A DNA stretch of 64,000 nucleotides from assembly GCA_016791115.1 (NCBI GenBank), contig JAEUNL010000004.1:1-64000 (forward strand). Reading direction: 5' to 3'. The notes below the pieces were generated by a model. That model was given only the letters and a program-made list of their open reading frames with translations. It ran no database searches and was not told where the DNA came from. Position numbers and translations under genes: made by a program. Position 1 is the stretch's first letter; the number at the start of each line of letters is the position of its first letter. This DNA comes from Rhodocyclaceae bacterium. Its GTDB lineage: Bacteria > Pseudomonadota > Gammaproteobacteria > Burkholderiales > Rhodocyclaceae. This document shows positions 1 through 8,316 of this stretch, in pieces.

Positions 1-109
1 GCCGAACGGTGTTCCTCGACAAGCCGGTGCGCCGCGACACTTCACGCAACGACATCCCGTCGCGATAGTGCATGCGCCTGATCTTGGCCAATATCCCCAC
101 GTCGATCAC
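1..109 (-). CDS. istA: IS21-family transposase IstA, N-terminal end (partial)
   Basis: The minus strand encodes an N-terminus reading VIDVGILAKIRRMHY, then RDGMSLREVSRRTGLSRNTV. This is the helix-turn-helix of IstA-type transposases, which binds the repeated end motifs. The start is taken as GTG at 109, because the same frame has a stop about 45 bases upstream. The purine-rich AAGGAG abuts this GTG, so the true start could be a few codons further in. The DDE catalytic domain and the IstB ATPase would lie to the left, outside the window. IstA catalyses cut-and-paste transposition with IstB. Confidence 0.75.
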   Translation of the reverse strand, partial: MIDVGILAKIRRMHYRDGMSLREVSRRTGLSRNTVR

Positions 110-214
110 TCCTTGGTCTCCTGCTCTTCTTCCGAGCAGGCCAGGCCATCACGTGGGTCAGCTTTCAGTGAAAACTACTCCCCTAAGTGGGTCAATTCTG
201 GATGAACGTCAACA
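1..214 (-). mobile_element. Left end of an IS21-family insertion sequence (partial)
   Basis: The terminal part of an IS21-type element enters from the left edge. On the minus strand the element begins at about base 214 with TGTTGACGTTCATCC. It then shows two copies of a GACCCAC-type motif (AGAATTGACCCACT and AAGCTGACCCACG), then the start of the transposase gene istA. Ends that begin with TG and carry repeated subterminal transposase-binding motifs are typical of IS21. The rest of the element, including istB, lies outside the window. The inner boundary at 214 is supported because the homology of the interrupted gene starts at 215. Confidence 0.8.
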
Positions 215-964
215 ACGCTTCTGGCGCAACGTGGGTTGGCCATGGAGTTCCTGTCGCACGAAATGGTGATGGAGCAGGGGATGGGCAACCGTTTCCTCTA
301 CTCTGCCCCATCGTCGTTGGTCGGAGTACGGCTGTACTCTGATGTCGAGCTTGATCAGACGTCGGAATATCTCGACTACTGCGAACGAATCACAAAGATT
401 ATGGAGCAGCCGTGGGCGCTTCACCCCCAGACAGGGGGTGTGAAGGCGCGCACGCTGCGTCTGTCACCAGGAGCAAAAGAGGCATGGGTACAGGTCTACA
501 ACCTGCTAGAGACTGAAAGTGCTCCCGGTGGCCAATATGCAGATAGAGTGTCCTACACCTCTCGTTTCGCCGAGCAAATCAAGCGTATTTCAGCTCTCCT
601 CACAATGCTGAAGGACCCCACAGCGGATGAGGTAGACGAAGAATCCATGCTCGGCGCCATCGACCTGGGGGACTACTACTTTCACGTTGCTCGCGCTCTG
701 TTTACAGAGATGCCTGCGAACAAGGACGAACTCGACGCCTTCAAGGTGTTGGAGTGGATGCGCCAGTACCAACTTTCCCAGCAGGTGCCATCAGTCCCGA
801 TGCGTGAAATCTATCGAGGGCCTCAAGCTGCTCGTTCCAAAGAGCGCGCCCAGAGGCTGCTAGAGCTCTTGGTGGAACGGGAGGAGGTTGAGAAAATTGA
901 GGCTCAAGGCGGCTACGGCTCTCGTCGCAGGGGCGGTGACAGCTACGCTGTGGTGAACCTCTGA
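215..964 (+). pseudogene. DUF3987-family (helicase/primase-like) gene, 3' fragment cut by IS21
   Basis: An open frame runs straight out of the IS end: codons from 215 read TLLAQRGLAMEFLSHE, matching the conserved stretch of DUF3987 proteins (LLAQ..L...LLS.....QG..SRFL..AP.S..G.R). It continues to a stop at 964, about 249 residues. Further family features are the YSDVELDQ segment, a LSPGAKEAW segment and a helical C-terminus with MLGAIDLGDYYF. DUF3987 proteins are found on plasmids, prophages and islands and are thought to act in replication. The N-terminal half is missing, separated by the insertion. A TTG at 236 and an ATG at 242 exist but are unlikely to be native starts. This is a broken gene. 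Confidence 0.75.
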
Positions 965-1360
965 TCCTGCCACCTGTCCTGATCGTCATGCGACGTTCGC
1001 GACTTGGCGACACCATCCGGCCTTCTGTAGCCGGGTGGTGCCGCCGGTACCGCTCCGGTCCGTAGCAATGCTCTGGTGGCGCACTTTCAATGGCAGGCGC
1101 TTAGAGTCCTCATCAATCTTGTTCAACATCACCACATGGGACCGGACAATCTCCGGTCCCCGGCCGGTGCTTCCGGCGCGGTTTCGCACCCAATCGCAGC
1201 GGTTTTGAGCATCAGTGCGCTGTCGTATCGGAGGAAGTTATTGACGGGTTCCTGGCCTGCATACGCCCTTGAGTTTCATGAGGTGTGCGGTAGTCAGGCT
1301 GAGTCGTTATACTATCCCTGATAGTTAGGGCTGATGGCAACGAAAGTGAGTGCTCACTAC
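965..1360. other. Non-coding stretch between DUF3987 fragment and tRNA fragment
   Basis: No convincing gene is seen in about 400 bases. Base composition is less GC-rich than the neighbouring housekeeping genes. The stretch contains a perfect 9-bp inverted repeat at 1138-1160 and a smaller dyad, ACTATC-CCT-GATAGT, at 1311-1325. It is most simply read as the eroded distal end of an integrated element. Confidence 0.5.
1138..1160. repeat. Perfect 9-bp inverted repeat (hairpin)
   Basis: GGGACCGGA and TCCGGTCCC flank a five-base loop, CAATC. No T-run follows on either strand, so it is not a classical Rho-independent terminator. It could be a protein-binding dyad or a recombination end of the decayed island. 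Confidence 0.5.
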
Positions 1361-1408
1361 CACTCATAATCCTTTGGTCCAGGGTTCGAGTCCCTGCGGG
1401 CCCACTCA
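1361..1408 (+). other. 3' tRNA fragment (anticodon arm to acceptor), probable att site
   Basis: The sequence contains a variable-region-like TTTGGTC, a perfect T-arm (CAGGG-TTCGAGT-CCCTG), and an acceptor 3' strand CGGGCCC followed by discriminator A. The terminal CCA is replaced by CTCA. The matching 5' strand GGGCCCG and D-arm are absent upstream, so this is not a functional tRNA. Integrases that target tRNA genes leave exactly such a 3' duplicate at the distal end of the element. The acceptor and T-arm resemble tRNA-Lys, but the identity is not certain because the anticodon region is altered. Confidence 0.6.
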
Positions 1409-1477
1409 TCGCTCCCGAGCCAACCTACGGCTTCAGTCGGATCGGGCACGTCGGCAGCAGCAGATCAGTCGCGCGGA

Positions 1478-1639
1478 TCAGCCCCTGAATCGTCGGGCTG
1501 CCAGCAAGCCGATCACGCCCAGGACGAGCGCGATGACGATGCTGGTCGCAAGTTCTGCGCTGGAGCGGGAAAACAATGTTTCGAAGGGATGCGAAAGCAG
1601 CCCGTACAGGCGCGACAGCGCCACATGCAACCAGTCCAT
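1478..1639 (-). CDS. Small single-pass membrane protein (53 aa), hypothetical
   Basis: The minus strand encodes 53 residues starting MDWLHVALSRLYG. A hydrophobic segment near residues 30-48 (ATSIVIALVLGVIGLLAA) is followed by a positively charged tail, RRFRG, so one membrane span with the C-terminus in the cytoplasm is likely. No family is recognised. The ribosome site upstream is weak (GGAAC about 6 bases before the ATG). The product is too short for confident prediction, but the hydrophobicity and positive-inside tail are gene-like. It lies just inside the chromosomal side of the tRNA fragment. Confidence 0.4.
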   Translation of the reverse strand: MDWLHVALSRLYGLLSHPFETLFSRSSAELATSIVIALVLGVIGLLAARRFRG

Positions 1640-2069
1640 ACAAGTTCCGAAGATCGCGCCGGCGTTCGCTGTAGGAGTTCCGGCGCAGTGACAATGTTGA
1701 GCAGGGTAGCCTCTGGGGCTCGCACCTGCGGTGATCTGCATCACGCCCTGCGGCCTGCGCGGCGGCAAAGTCTTGCGTATGCCTGAAAGCCGCATGGATT
1801 GGCTATCTTCGAGCATAACGCCCCAGAACCTCCTAACCATGCGGGTTTCCAGCCCCAGGTACTTGAAACCAAGTATCCACGAGGCTTCCGGGAACGCCAA
1901 CCGCGCCCCCGATGAATTTTCCTTCGGATCTGACGTAGACTCGCGACACGATGGTGTTCGATGCCGGTAAAGTCGCACCGTCTCTGGCCGTTATTCGGTA
2001 GACGCCCTGCGAGGGGTAGGCAATGCGTTTCACCGAATATCTGGCCGCCGAGTTTGGCGGGAGCGAACC
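1640..2069. other. Intergenic region upstream of the HD-GYP regulator
   Basis: No gene on either strand can be supported in these 430 bases. The last 15 bases carry a good ribosome-binding site (GGCGGGAG) for the gene at 2070. The minus strand between about 1840 and 2035 reads open with ordinary codon use but has no start, stop context or recognised family, so it was not called. Confidence 0.5.
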
Positions 2070-3161
2070 ATGAACATGCGCAACATCGTGATTGTCGACG
2101 ACACCGAGATCAACGTTCTCGTGATGGAGGCGCTGGTCGGCAAGATCGACAACTGCCGTCCTGTGCCGTTCAGCGACCCCGTGGTCGCACTTGACTGGTG
2201 TCGCGCCAACGACCCGGATCTTCTGGTGGTGGATTACATGATGCCCGTCCTCGACGGCATCGAGTTCATCCGCCAACTGCGCGCCGCGCCCGGCAAGGAG
2301 CACCTGCCGATGCTGATGGTGACGGCGGATCATCAGAAGGAGGTTCGCTACCGCGCGCTCGAATCCGGGGCAACGGACTTCCTGACCAAGCCGCTGGATA
2401 GCATCGAGTTCGTTTCGCGGGTGCGCAACATGCTGATGCTGCGCGAGAGCCATCTGGTGCTCTCTGAGCGCAATCGCACGCTTGCCGAAGAAGTGCGCAA
2501 GGCTACCGCCGAACTCGTCGAGCGCGAACGGGAAACCGTATTGCGCCTGGCGCGCGCAGCAGAATTTCGCGACCCGGAAACGGGTGCCCACATCCTGCGC
2601 ATGGCGCACTACTCGCGGCTGATCGCGGAGCACCTGGGCATGGATCTCGGCTTCCAGGATCTGCTGCTGCAGGCGGCACCGATGCATGACGTCGGCAAGC
2701 TCGGCACGCCCGATCACATCCTGCTCAAGCCCGGCCGGTTGACGCCGGAAGAGTTCGAGATCATGAAGAAACATGCCTCGATCGGTTACGAGATCCTGAA
2801 GGACAGCAACAGCCCGATGTTGCAGATGGCCGCACAGATCGCCCATTCGCACCACGAGCGCTGGGATGGCGGCGGTTATCCGATCGGACTTGCCGGCGAC
2901 GCGATTCCGATCGTCGGCCGCATCGTCGCAGTGGCAGACGTCTTCGACGCGCTGACATCGGAGCGCCCCTACAAGAAAGCCTGGTCCGACGAGGACGCGC
3001 TGGCCCACATGCGCGAGCAGCGCGCCAGGCATTTCGATCCCGGCTGCCTCGACGCATTCCTCGGCGCCTGGGATTCGGTGGTCGAGATCAAGCTTCGCTA
3101 CCGCGACGACGACGACCGGCTTTCTCACGAGCGCGCGATCTCGGCCGCATTGGCGGCCTGA
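2070..3161 (+). CDS. Response regulator with HD-GYP c-di-GMP phosphodiesterase domain (RpfG-like)
   Basis: This 363-residue protein has an N-terminal receiver domain with the acidic pair D10/D11, phospho-acceptor D55 (LLVVDYMMP), T85 and K107. A coiled-coil linker covers about 130-160, and an HD-GYP domain about 165-340 has the catalytic HD at 206-207 (MHDVGK) and an intact GGGYP motif. HD-GYP domains hydrolyse cyclic di-GMP, so phosphorylation of the receiver should control c-di-GMP breakdown. All metal-binding residues I can place look intact, so it is predicted active. The next gene, 23 bases downstream, is a hybrid kinase whose own Hpt domain could phosphorylate D55. The architecture matches RpfG, but the partner kinase does not look like RpfC. 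Confidence 0.93.
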   Translation: MNMRNIVIVDDTEINVLVMEALVGKIDNCRPVPFSDPVVALDWCRANDPDLLVVDYMMPVLDGIEFIRQLRAAPGKEHLPMLMVTADHQKEVRYRALESGATDFLTKPLDSIEFVSRVRNMLMLRESHLVLSERNRTLAEEVRKATAELVERERETVLRLARAAEFRDPETGAHILRMAHYSRLIAEHLGMDLGFQDLLLQAAPMHDVGKLGTPDHILLKPGRLTPEEFEIMKKHASIGYEILKDSNSPMLQMAAQIAHSHHERWDGGGYPIGLAGDAIPIVGRIVAVADVFDALTSERPYKKAWSDEDALAHMREQRARHFDPGCLDAFLGAWDSVVEIKLRYRDDDDRLSHERAISAALAA

Positions 3162-3184
3162 CAAGGATCCATGGCGGCCCCTCG

Positions 3185-6100
3185 ATGAGCGCACGCTCCC
3201 CACTGGCATACCTGCGCCCTCGCCATCTGCATCATCAGTTGGGCCTGCTGTTTGCCGTTCTGTTCGCGGCGACACTGGCGTACTACGGTTCGTACACCGC
3301 CGCTGAACAGTCCGCATTCGCGGAAGGGCTGCTGAAGGACCAGGCCAAGGCAACTGCCACGACGCTCGCTTCTGCCGGTGCACGCGCCCTCGACGAGGGC
3401 AATCAGTCCGGATTGCGTGATCTGCTGCAAAGCGCAGAGAGCGTGGCCGGCATTCGAATGCTGGCCGCATTGCGCGAGAACGGCTCGCCGATCGCGCTGC
3501 TCGTTCGCGGCACAGACGGCAGCATGGTTGCAAGCGATAGCGCGGATCGGATGACTCCGCCGTCCGAGAGGCTGCCCGTCGCCGGCATGGCGCGTGTGAG
3601 CCGGACGACCGAGCCGACCATCATCGCATGGGCGCCAATCGAGGGCGTCGAAGCGCGTGGCTGGGTCCGGGTGGAGTACGGCACCGAGGCGGTCAGCGAG
3701 GTGAGGAGCCACATCATCGAGGACTCGCTGCGGATCGGACTGATCGCCCTGGTCATCTCGACGTTTGCGGTCCTGCTGTTCCTGCGTCGCCCACTCGCCG
3801 CATTGCGCAAGGCAACCCGGTTTGCAGAAACGCTCGACACCGCATATGGCAACACCGCGCCTCTCAGTGGAAGCTCGGTCGAGATCGATCAACTCGAGAA
3901 CGCCCTGAACTGGACGTCGACGCGTCTTTTCGACCAGAACAACGCCTTGCGGGAGAGCGAAAAACGCAAGGGCGCGATCCTCGAGGCAGCGCTGGACTGC
4001 ATCGTCACGGTCGATGCCGAAGGCAAGGTGATCGAGTTCAACCCTGCCGCCGAACGTACGTTCGGCTACAGCCGCGCAGAGATCCTGCAACAGCGCATGA
4101 GCGACTTCATCGTGCCGCCGCGTCTGCGCGATGCGCACAACAACGGCATGAAGCACTATCTCGAGACCGGCGAAGGCCCCGTGTTGCAGCAACGCATCGA
4201 GATCACGGCGATGAGAAAGAACGGCGAGGAGTTCCCCGTCGAACTGGCTGTCATCCCGGTCGATCAGGGCGACCACCCCGTCTTCACGGCCTACCTTCGC
4301 GACATCAGCGCCGCTCGCCACGCCCAGCAGGCAATCAAGGACAGCGAGTCGCGCTATCGTTCCGTGGTCGAGAATCTCTCCGAGATCGTGTTCCAGGCAG
4401 ACGAGCAACTGCGCCTGAATTACCTCAATCCGGCATGGACCGAGATCACGATGGCCGGTATCGACGAATCGCTCGGCCACGCCCTCACCGATTTCGTGCC
4501 GGCGGATGAGCGCGAGCGCATCGCCGGCATCCTGGAACCATTGCAGGCAGGGCGTACCGATTCGGTCACATTCGAGATGCGCCTGCTGACCCAGGACCGC
4601 AACCAGCGCTGGTGCGACGTTTTCATTCGAGCGCAACGCGATGAAACCGGCAATGTGAAGGGTTTCTCTGGATCCGCCGCCGACGTAACCGACCGGCGCT
4701 TCGCGCAGAAGCAGGTCCAGGATCAGCTGAAGCTGGTACAGCAACTGATCGAGATCATTCCGACGCCCATTTATTTCAAGAACTGCGAAGGACGCTACAT
4801 CGGCGTCAACAAGGCTTTCGAAAGCTACTTCCAGAGCCGGCGCGCCGACATCATCGGAAAGACGGCCTACGAACTGCTGTTGCCCGAAGAGGCGCGCCAG
4901 CTCACCGCGCGCGACAACGACCTGCTCGAAACCGGCGGCCTGCAGGTCATCGAGGTGCCGCTGCACATGCGTGACGGCAGCGTGCGCGAGTGCCTGTTCC
5001 AGAAGACCGTTTTCCTGCGCCCCGATGGCGGGCAAGCCGGCATTCTGGGCGTGATAACCGACATCACAGAGCGCAAGGAAGTCGAGAATCGCCTGCGCTT
5101 CGCCGCCGATGCGGCCGAAGCAGCGAACCGCGCCAAGAGCGACTTCCTCGCGAACATGAGCCATGAGATCCGGACCCCGATGAATGCCATCATCGGCATG
5201 ACCGGCCTTGCACTCGAATCGGATCTGTCGCCCGAGCAAAGGCAGTACCTCAAGCTGGTCAAGGATTCCGCCGATGCGCTGCTGAGCATCATCAACGACA
5301 TTCTGGATTTCTCGAAGATCGAGGCAGGCAAGCTCGATTTCGAGCAGATCGCATTCAGCCTGCGCGATTGCGTTGCGCTGGCGGTACGTACGCTCGCCAC
5401 ACGCGCGGCAGAGAAGAACCTGCCGCTGCGCCTCGAGATCGACGAAAACGTCCCTGACGGCCTCTTGGGGGATCCGCATCGGCTCCGCCAGGTGTTGATC
5501 AACCTGCTCGCAAACGCGATCAAGTTCACGACACATGGCGAAGTCCGCGTTCGCGTGTCCATCATTTCGATCGACCGCAACGACGCGGTGCTCCAGTTTG
5601 CCGTAAGGGACACCGGTGTCGGCATCGCGAGGAGCAAGCAGGGAGAGATCTTCGATGCCTTCTCGCAGGCCGACAGTTCCACCACTCGCCGATACGGCGG
5701 AACCGGGCTCGGCCTGACGATATGCCGGCGCCTGGTCGAACGCATGGCGGGCGACATCTGGGTGGACAGCGAAGTCGGCGCGGGCAGCACGTTCTACTTC
5801 TCAGCGCGACTCCCTCTCGACACCACGGGATCGCTGCAATCGCAGACCCTGCTCGACAAGGTCGAGCAGGCGCGAGTTCTCGTGGTCGACCGGAACGCCG
5901 AAGACCGTGAGTTGCTGAGCACGATGCTGACGAACTGGCGCATGCGCGCACTTGCGGTCGAACACCTCGACGATGCGGTGGGCGCTTTGCGCAAGGCAGT
6001 GGCGGAACGGGATCCGTACCGGGTGATACTGCTCGATGCATCCTTTGCCGGAAATGGCAGCCAGGCCTGGCTCGCGCTGCGCGATGCCAACAGCGAAGCT

Positions 6101-7078
6101 GCGCCCATCGTGCTGCTTGCAGCCGCCGGCTCGCGGCCCGATTCGGAGAGCCAAGGACGACAGCAGGGCTTCCTGACCAAGCCGCTGATCCAGTCGGAAG
6201 TCCTCGACTCGATCATGCTGCTTTTGGGCGGATCGTTCGCCGACGCGAGCCCGGCAACTTCTTCGCTGCTGAAAGATCCGGGCAAAAACGGGCTGCGCGT
6301 ACTGCTCGCAGAGGACAACCAGGTGAATCAGACCCTGGCGGTCCGTCTTGTCGAAAAGCTTGGCCATTCGATCACGCTCGTCGGCAACGGATGCGCTGCC
6401 GTCGAGGCCGTTGCAAACCAGGCGTTCGACGTCATCCTGATGGATCTGCAGATGCCCGAAATGGGCGGACTCGAAGCGACGCAGAAGATCCGCGAACTCG
6501 AACTGCAGCGACAACGTTACACGCCCATCGTCGCAATGACTGCGCATGCTATGCAGGGCGACCGCGAGCGTTGCCTTGCTGCCGGAATGGACGGCTATGT
6601 GTCGAAACCGATCCAGCCGAAGGCTCTGGAAGATGCGCTGCTCAAGGTTTCGGGAATGGGAACGCAGGCTTCACCCGACTCCGCGAACGAGCCCCGGATG
6701 AGCGAGCCGTCGGGCGAACCGGCCTTCGATCGCAGTGCCGCGCTGATCAATCTCGGTGACGACATCGAACTGTTGCACCAGATCGCGGATATCCTGCTCA
6801 ATTCGTATCGGCAACAGATCACCGACATGCGCGCGGCGCTTGAGCGCGGCGATCACGATCGCCTGTTCAGCATTGCACACAGCCTCAAGGGCTCAGCAGG
6901 CAATTTCGCTGCGGACGCGACCGTGCAGTCGGCCTATCGACTGGAGCAGATGTGTCGCGAAAAACGTTTGGAGCATGCGCCCCAGGCCGTGGATGCCGTC
7001 GCCAGCAACCTCGAGCACCTGGCGGATGCTTTGCGGATCGAAGTCGGCAAATCGCGCCCGCGCGCCGCTGCGCACTGA
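3185..7078 (+). CDS. Membrane hybrid histidine kinase (HAMP-PAS x3-HisKA-HATPase-REC-REC-Hpt)
   Basis: This 1297-residue inner-membrane sensor has one membrane span at about 19-37, a periplasmic sensing domain, a second span at about 184-200, and a HAMP linker. Three PAS domains follow (about 260-375, 385-505, 515-630). HisKA has H660 (SHEIRTPMN), and the HATPase has DTGVGIA and GGTGLGL motifs. Two receivers come next: the first is degenerate (VDRNAED instead of an acidic pair, though D951 remains), the second is complete with D1087 (LMDLQMPEMGG). A C-terminal Hpt domain has H1232 (AHSLKGSAGN). A full phosphorelay H-D-H is therefore present in one chain. It is co-transcribed with the HD-GYP regulator, its likely output. 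The signal sensed is unknown. Confidence 0.93.
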   Translation: MSARSPLAYLRPRHLHHQLGLLFAVLFAATLAYYGSYTAAEQSAFAEGLLKDQAKATATTLASAGARALDEGNQSGLRDLLQSAESVAGIRMLAALRENGSPIALLVRGTDGSMVASDSADRMTPPSERLPVAGMARVSRTTEPTIIAWAPIEGVEARGWVRVEYGTEAVSEVRSHIIEDSLRIGLIALVISTFAVLLFLRRPLAALRKATRFAETLDTAYGNTAPLSGSSVEIDQLENALNWTSTRLFDQNNALRESEKRKGAILEAALDCIVTVDAEGKVIEFNPAAERTFGYSRAEILQQRMSDFIVPPRLRDAHNNGMKHYLETGEGPVLQQRIEITAMRKNGEEFPVELAVIPVDQGDHPVFTAYLRDISAARHAQQAIKDSESRYRSVVENLSEIVFQADEQLRLNYLNPAWTEITMAGIDESLGHALTDFVPADERERIAGILEPLQAGRTDSVTFEMRLLTQDRNQRWCDVFIRAQRDETGNVKGFSGSAADVTDRRFAQKQVQDQLKLVQQLIEIIPTPIYFKNCEGRYIGVNKAFESYFQSRRADIIGKTAYELLLPEEARQLTARDNDLLETGGLQVIEVPLHMRDGSVRECLFQKTVFLRPDGGQAGILGVITDITERKEVENRLRFAADAAEAANRAKSDFLANMSHEIRTPMNAIIGMTGLALESDLSPEQRQYLKLVKDSADALLSIINDILDFSKIEAGKLDFEQIAFSLRDCVALAVRTLATRAAEKNLPLRLEIDENVPDGLLGDPHRLRQVLINLLANAIKFTTHGEVRVRVSIISIDRNDAVLQFAVRDTGVGIARSKQGEIFDAFSQADSSTTRRYGGTGLGLTICRRLVERMAGDIWVDSEVGAGSTFYFSARLPLDTTGSLQSQTLLDKVEQARVLVVDRNAEDRELLSTMLTNWRMRALAVEHLDDAVGALRKAVAERDPYRVILLDASFAGNGSQAWLALRDANSEAAPIVLLAAAGSRPDSESQGRQQGFLTKPLIQSEVLDSIMLLLGGSFADASPATSSLLKDPGKNGLRVLLAEDNQVNQTLAVRLVEKLGHSITLVGNGCAAVEAVANQAFDVILMDLQMPEMGGLEATQKIRELELQRQRYTPIVAMTAHAMQGDRERCLAAGMDGYVSKPIQPKALEDALLKVSGMGTQASPDSANEPRMSEPSGEPAFDRSAALINLGDDIELLHQIADILLNSYRQQITDMRAALERGDHDRLFSIAHSLKGSAGNFAADATVQSAYRLEQMCREKRLEHAPQAVDAVASNLEHLADALRIEVGKSRPRAAAH

Positions 7079-7103
7079 CCCCTCCAAGCCCGCCCGGATC
7101 GGA

Positions 7104-7130
7104 CGCCCGCCGCAGTCTGGTCGGCGGGCG
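7104..7130. terminator. Likely bidirectional terminator between hybrid kinase and gloA
   Basis: CGCCCGCCG and CGGCGGGCG form a perfect 9-bp stem with a nine-base loop, lying between two convergent genes. The T-run after the stem is poor (ATCTTGCG), so termination strength is uncertain. Confidence 0.5.
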
Positions 7131-7138
7131 ATCTTGCG

Positions 7139-7525
7139 TTAGGATTTCTTCTGGATCAGCTCGACCTTGTATCCGTCCGGGTCCTGCACGAAGGCGATCA
7201 CTGTCGTGCCGTGCTTCATCGGCCCGGCTTCGCGAATCACCGCACCGCCACGCTGACGTATCTCGTCGCACGCCTTGTAGGCATCGTCGACTTCGATCGC
7301 GATGTGCCCATACGCCGTTCCGATCTCGTACTGCGCGGTATCCCAGTTGTGGGTTAGTTCGAGCACCGCCGTTTCCGACTCGTCGCCATAGCCGACAAAG
7401 GCAAGGGTGAATCGACCATCCGGATAGTCGGCCTTGCGCAGTAGGCGCATGCCCAGCACCTGTGTGTAGAAATCGAGCGCGCGATCGAGGTTGCCCACGC
7501 GCAGCATGGTGTGAAGGATTCGCAT
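7139..7525 (-). CDS. gloA: Lactoylglutathione lyase (glyoxalase I)
   Basis: This 128-residue protein begins [17 protein letters not shown] and ends with [13 protein letters not shown], the classic glyoxalase I pattern. The metal ligands are the expected H5, the E in VLELTHN, H in YGHIAIEV and E in KVELI. GloA isomerises the methylglyoxal-glutathione hemithioacetal to S-lactoylglutathione in the cytoplasm. Its length equals that of nickel-type bacterial enzymes. The start has a strong ribosome site (GAGGAGA). It is the last gene of the minus-strand glyQ-glyS-gmhB-plsC-DUF45 cluster, 29 bases after the metalloprotease-like gene. Confidence 0.95.
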   Translation of the reverse strand: MRILHTMLRVGNLDRALDFYTQVLGMRLLRKADYPDGRFTLAFVGYGDESETAVLELTHNWDTAQYEIGTAYGHIAIEVDDAYKACDEIRQRGGAVIREAGPMKHGTTVIAFVQDPDGYKVELIQKKS

Positions 7526-7554
7526 GAATGTCTCCTCGTTGCGAAACGATTGGA

Positions 7555-8316
7555 TCAGATACGGGGCACGGTCGCTGCAAGCGCCTTGAGCACGTCCCTT
7601 GCGGCTTCGTAGTCGGGAAACAGGCGCCCGACCTGAGACCAGAACCGCGGGCTGTGGTTCATTTCGACCAGATGTGCCAGTTCGTGGGCCACCACATAGT
7701 CGATCTGTGCGTGAGGTAGATGTATCAATCGCCAGTTGAGCCGAATGCCGCCTCGATGGCTGCAACTGCCCCAGCGGGATTGCGCAGAAGAAAGCGCCAG
7801 TGGCGGCATCGCGCGTCCCATTCTTTGGGCATAGTAGTCCACGCGCTCGCGAAAATGATCCATCGCCCGGGACTGCAGCACGCGCCTCAGCAGTTGACGC
7901 GGATCGGCGCCCGCCCTCATCTCGAGCGCAAGTTCGCTCGACGACTCGTCCCAGCGGGCGCGTTGCGCACCGCGCAAAAGACGTATCGACCAGGTGTCGC
8001 CAAATACCGGCAGCGCAGCGCCATCGTGAACGACGAACGGCCCGACCGTGGCGGAACCCTTCCATTCGTCTAGCTTGCGGCAGACCCACTCGGCATGCCG
8101 CATGACGAAGAGTTCGATTTCCTGCAGCGCCGTGTGTCTCGGTGCACCGATACGCAATCCGCGTTGGTCGATGGTTATCCCGATGGTGCGGCGATTCGAA
8201 CGCGACAACTTGTAGGCGACGATCCGGGATCCGAGCTGGATGCGCCGCAGCTGTTCACCGTCGGCCGGCGGTGCGAGAAACGGCAGTTCGAGTTGTCCGA
8301 GCAGGGGCTGGTTCAT
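7555..8316 (-). CDS. YgjP/DUF45-family (M48-like) zinc metallopeptidase
   Basis: The 253-residue protein contains the RWGSCS motif and the zinc-binding HELAH followed by NHSPRFW, the signature of YgjP/DUF45 (WLM-type) peptidases: two His of HExxH plus a downstream His about six residues on. This is a cytosolic metallopeptidase of unclear substrate; E. coli YgjP is the best-known relative. The start was set at the ATG at 8316 ([13 protein letters not shown]), because the N-terminal hydrophobic-acidic pattern is repeated in its upstream paralogue. An ATG at 8349 is an alternative. The coding region overlaps the upstream paralogue by about 60 bases. Confidence 0.85.
   Translation of the reverse strand: MNQPLLGQLELPFLAPPADGEQLRRIQLGSRIVAYKLSRSNRRTIGITIDQRGLRIGAPRHTALQEIELFVMRHAEWVCRKLDEWKGSATVGPFVVHDGAALPVFGDTWSIRLLRGAQRARWDESSSELALEMRAGADPRQLLRRVLQSRAMDHFRERVDYYAQRMGRAMPPLALSSAQSRWGSCSHRGGIRLNWRLIHLPHAQIDYVVAHELAHLVEMNHSPRFWSQVGRLFPDYEAARDVLKALAATVPRI

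Noticed and set aside
1361-1408. Functional tRNA gene
   Set aside because: The 5' acceptor strand, D-arm and 5' anticodon stem are missing, and CCA is changed to CTCA.
1833-3533. 566-codon minus-strand frame covering the HD-GYP gene
   Set aside because: A shadow over most of its length. The part at 1840-2035 outside the gene has normal codon use but no start or family, so a separate gene or remnant could not be supported.
3125-5536. 803-codon open frame antisense to the hybrid kinase
   Set aside because: It mirrors the codon structure of the kinase gene in high-GC DNA; no protein family is recognisable and the plus strand is clearly coding.
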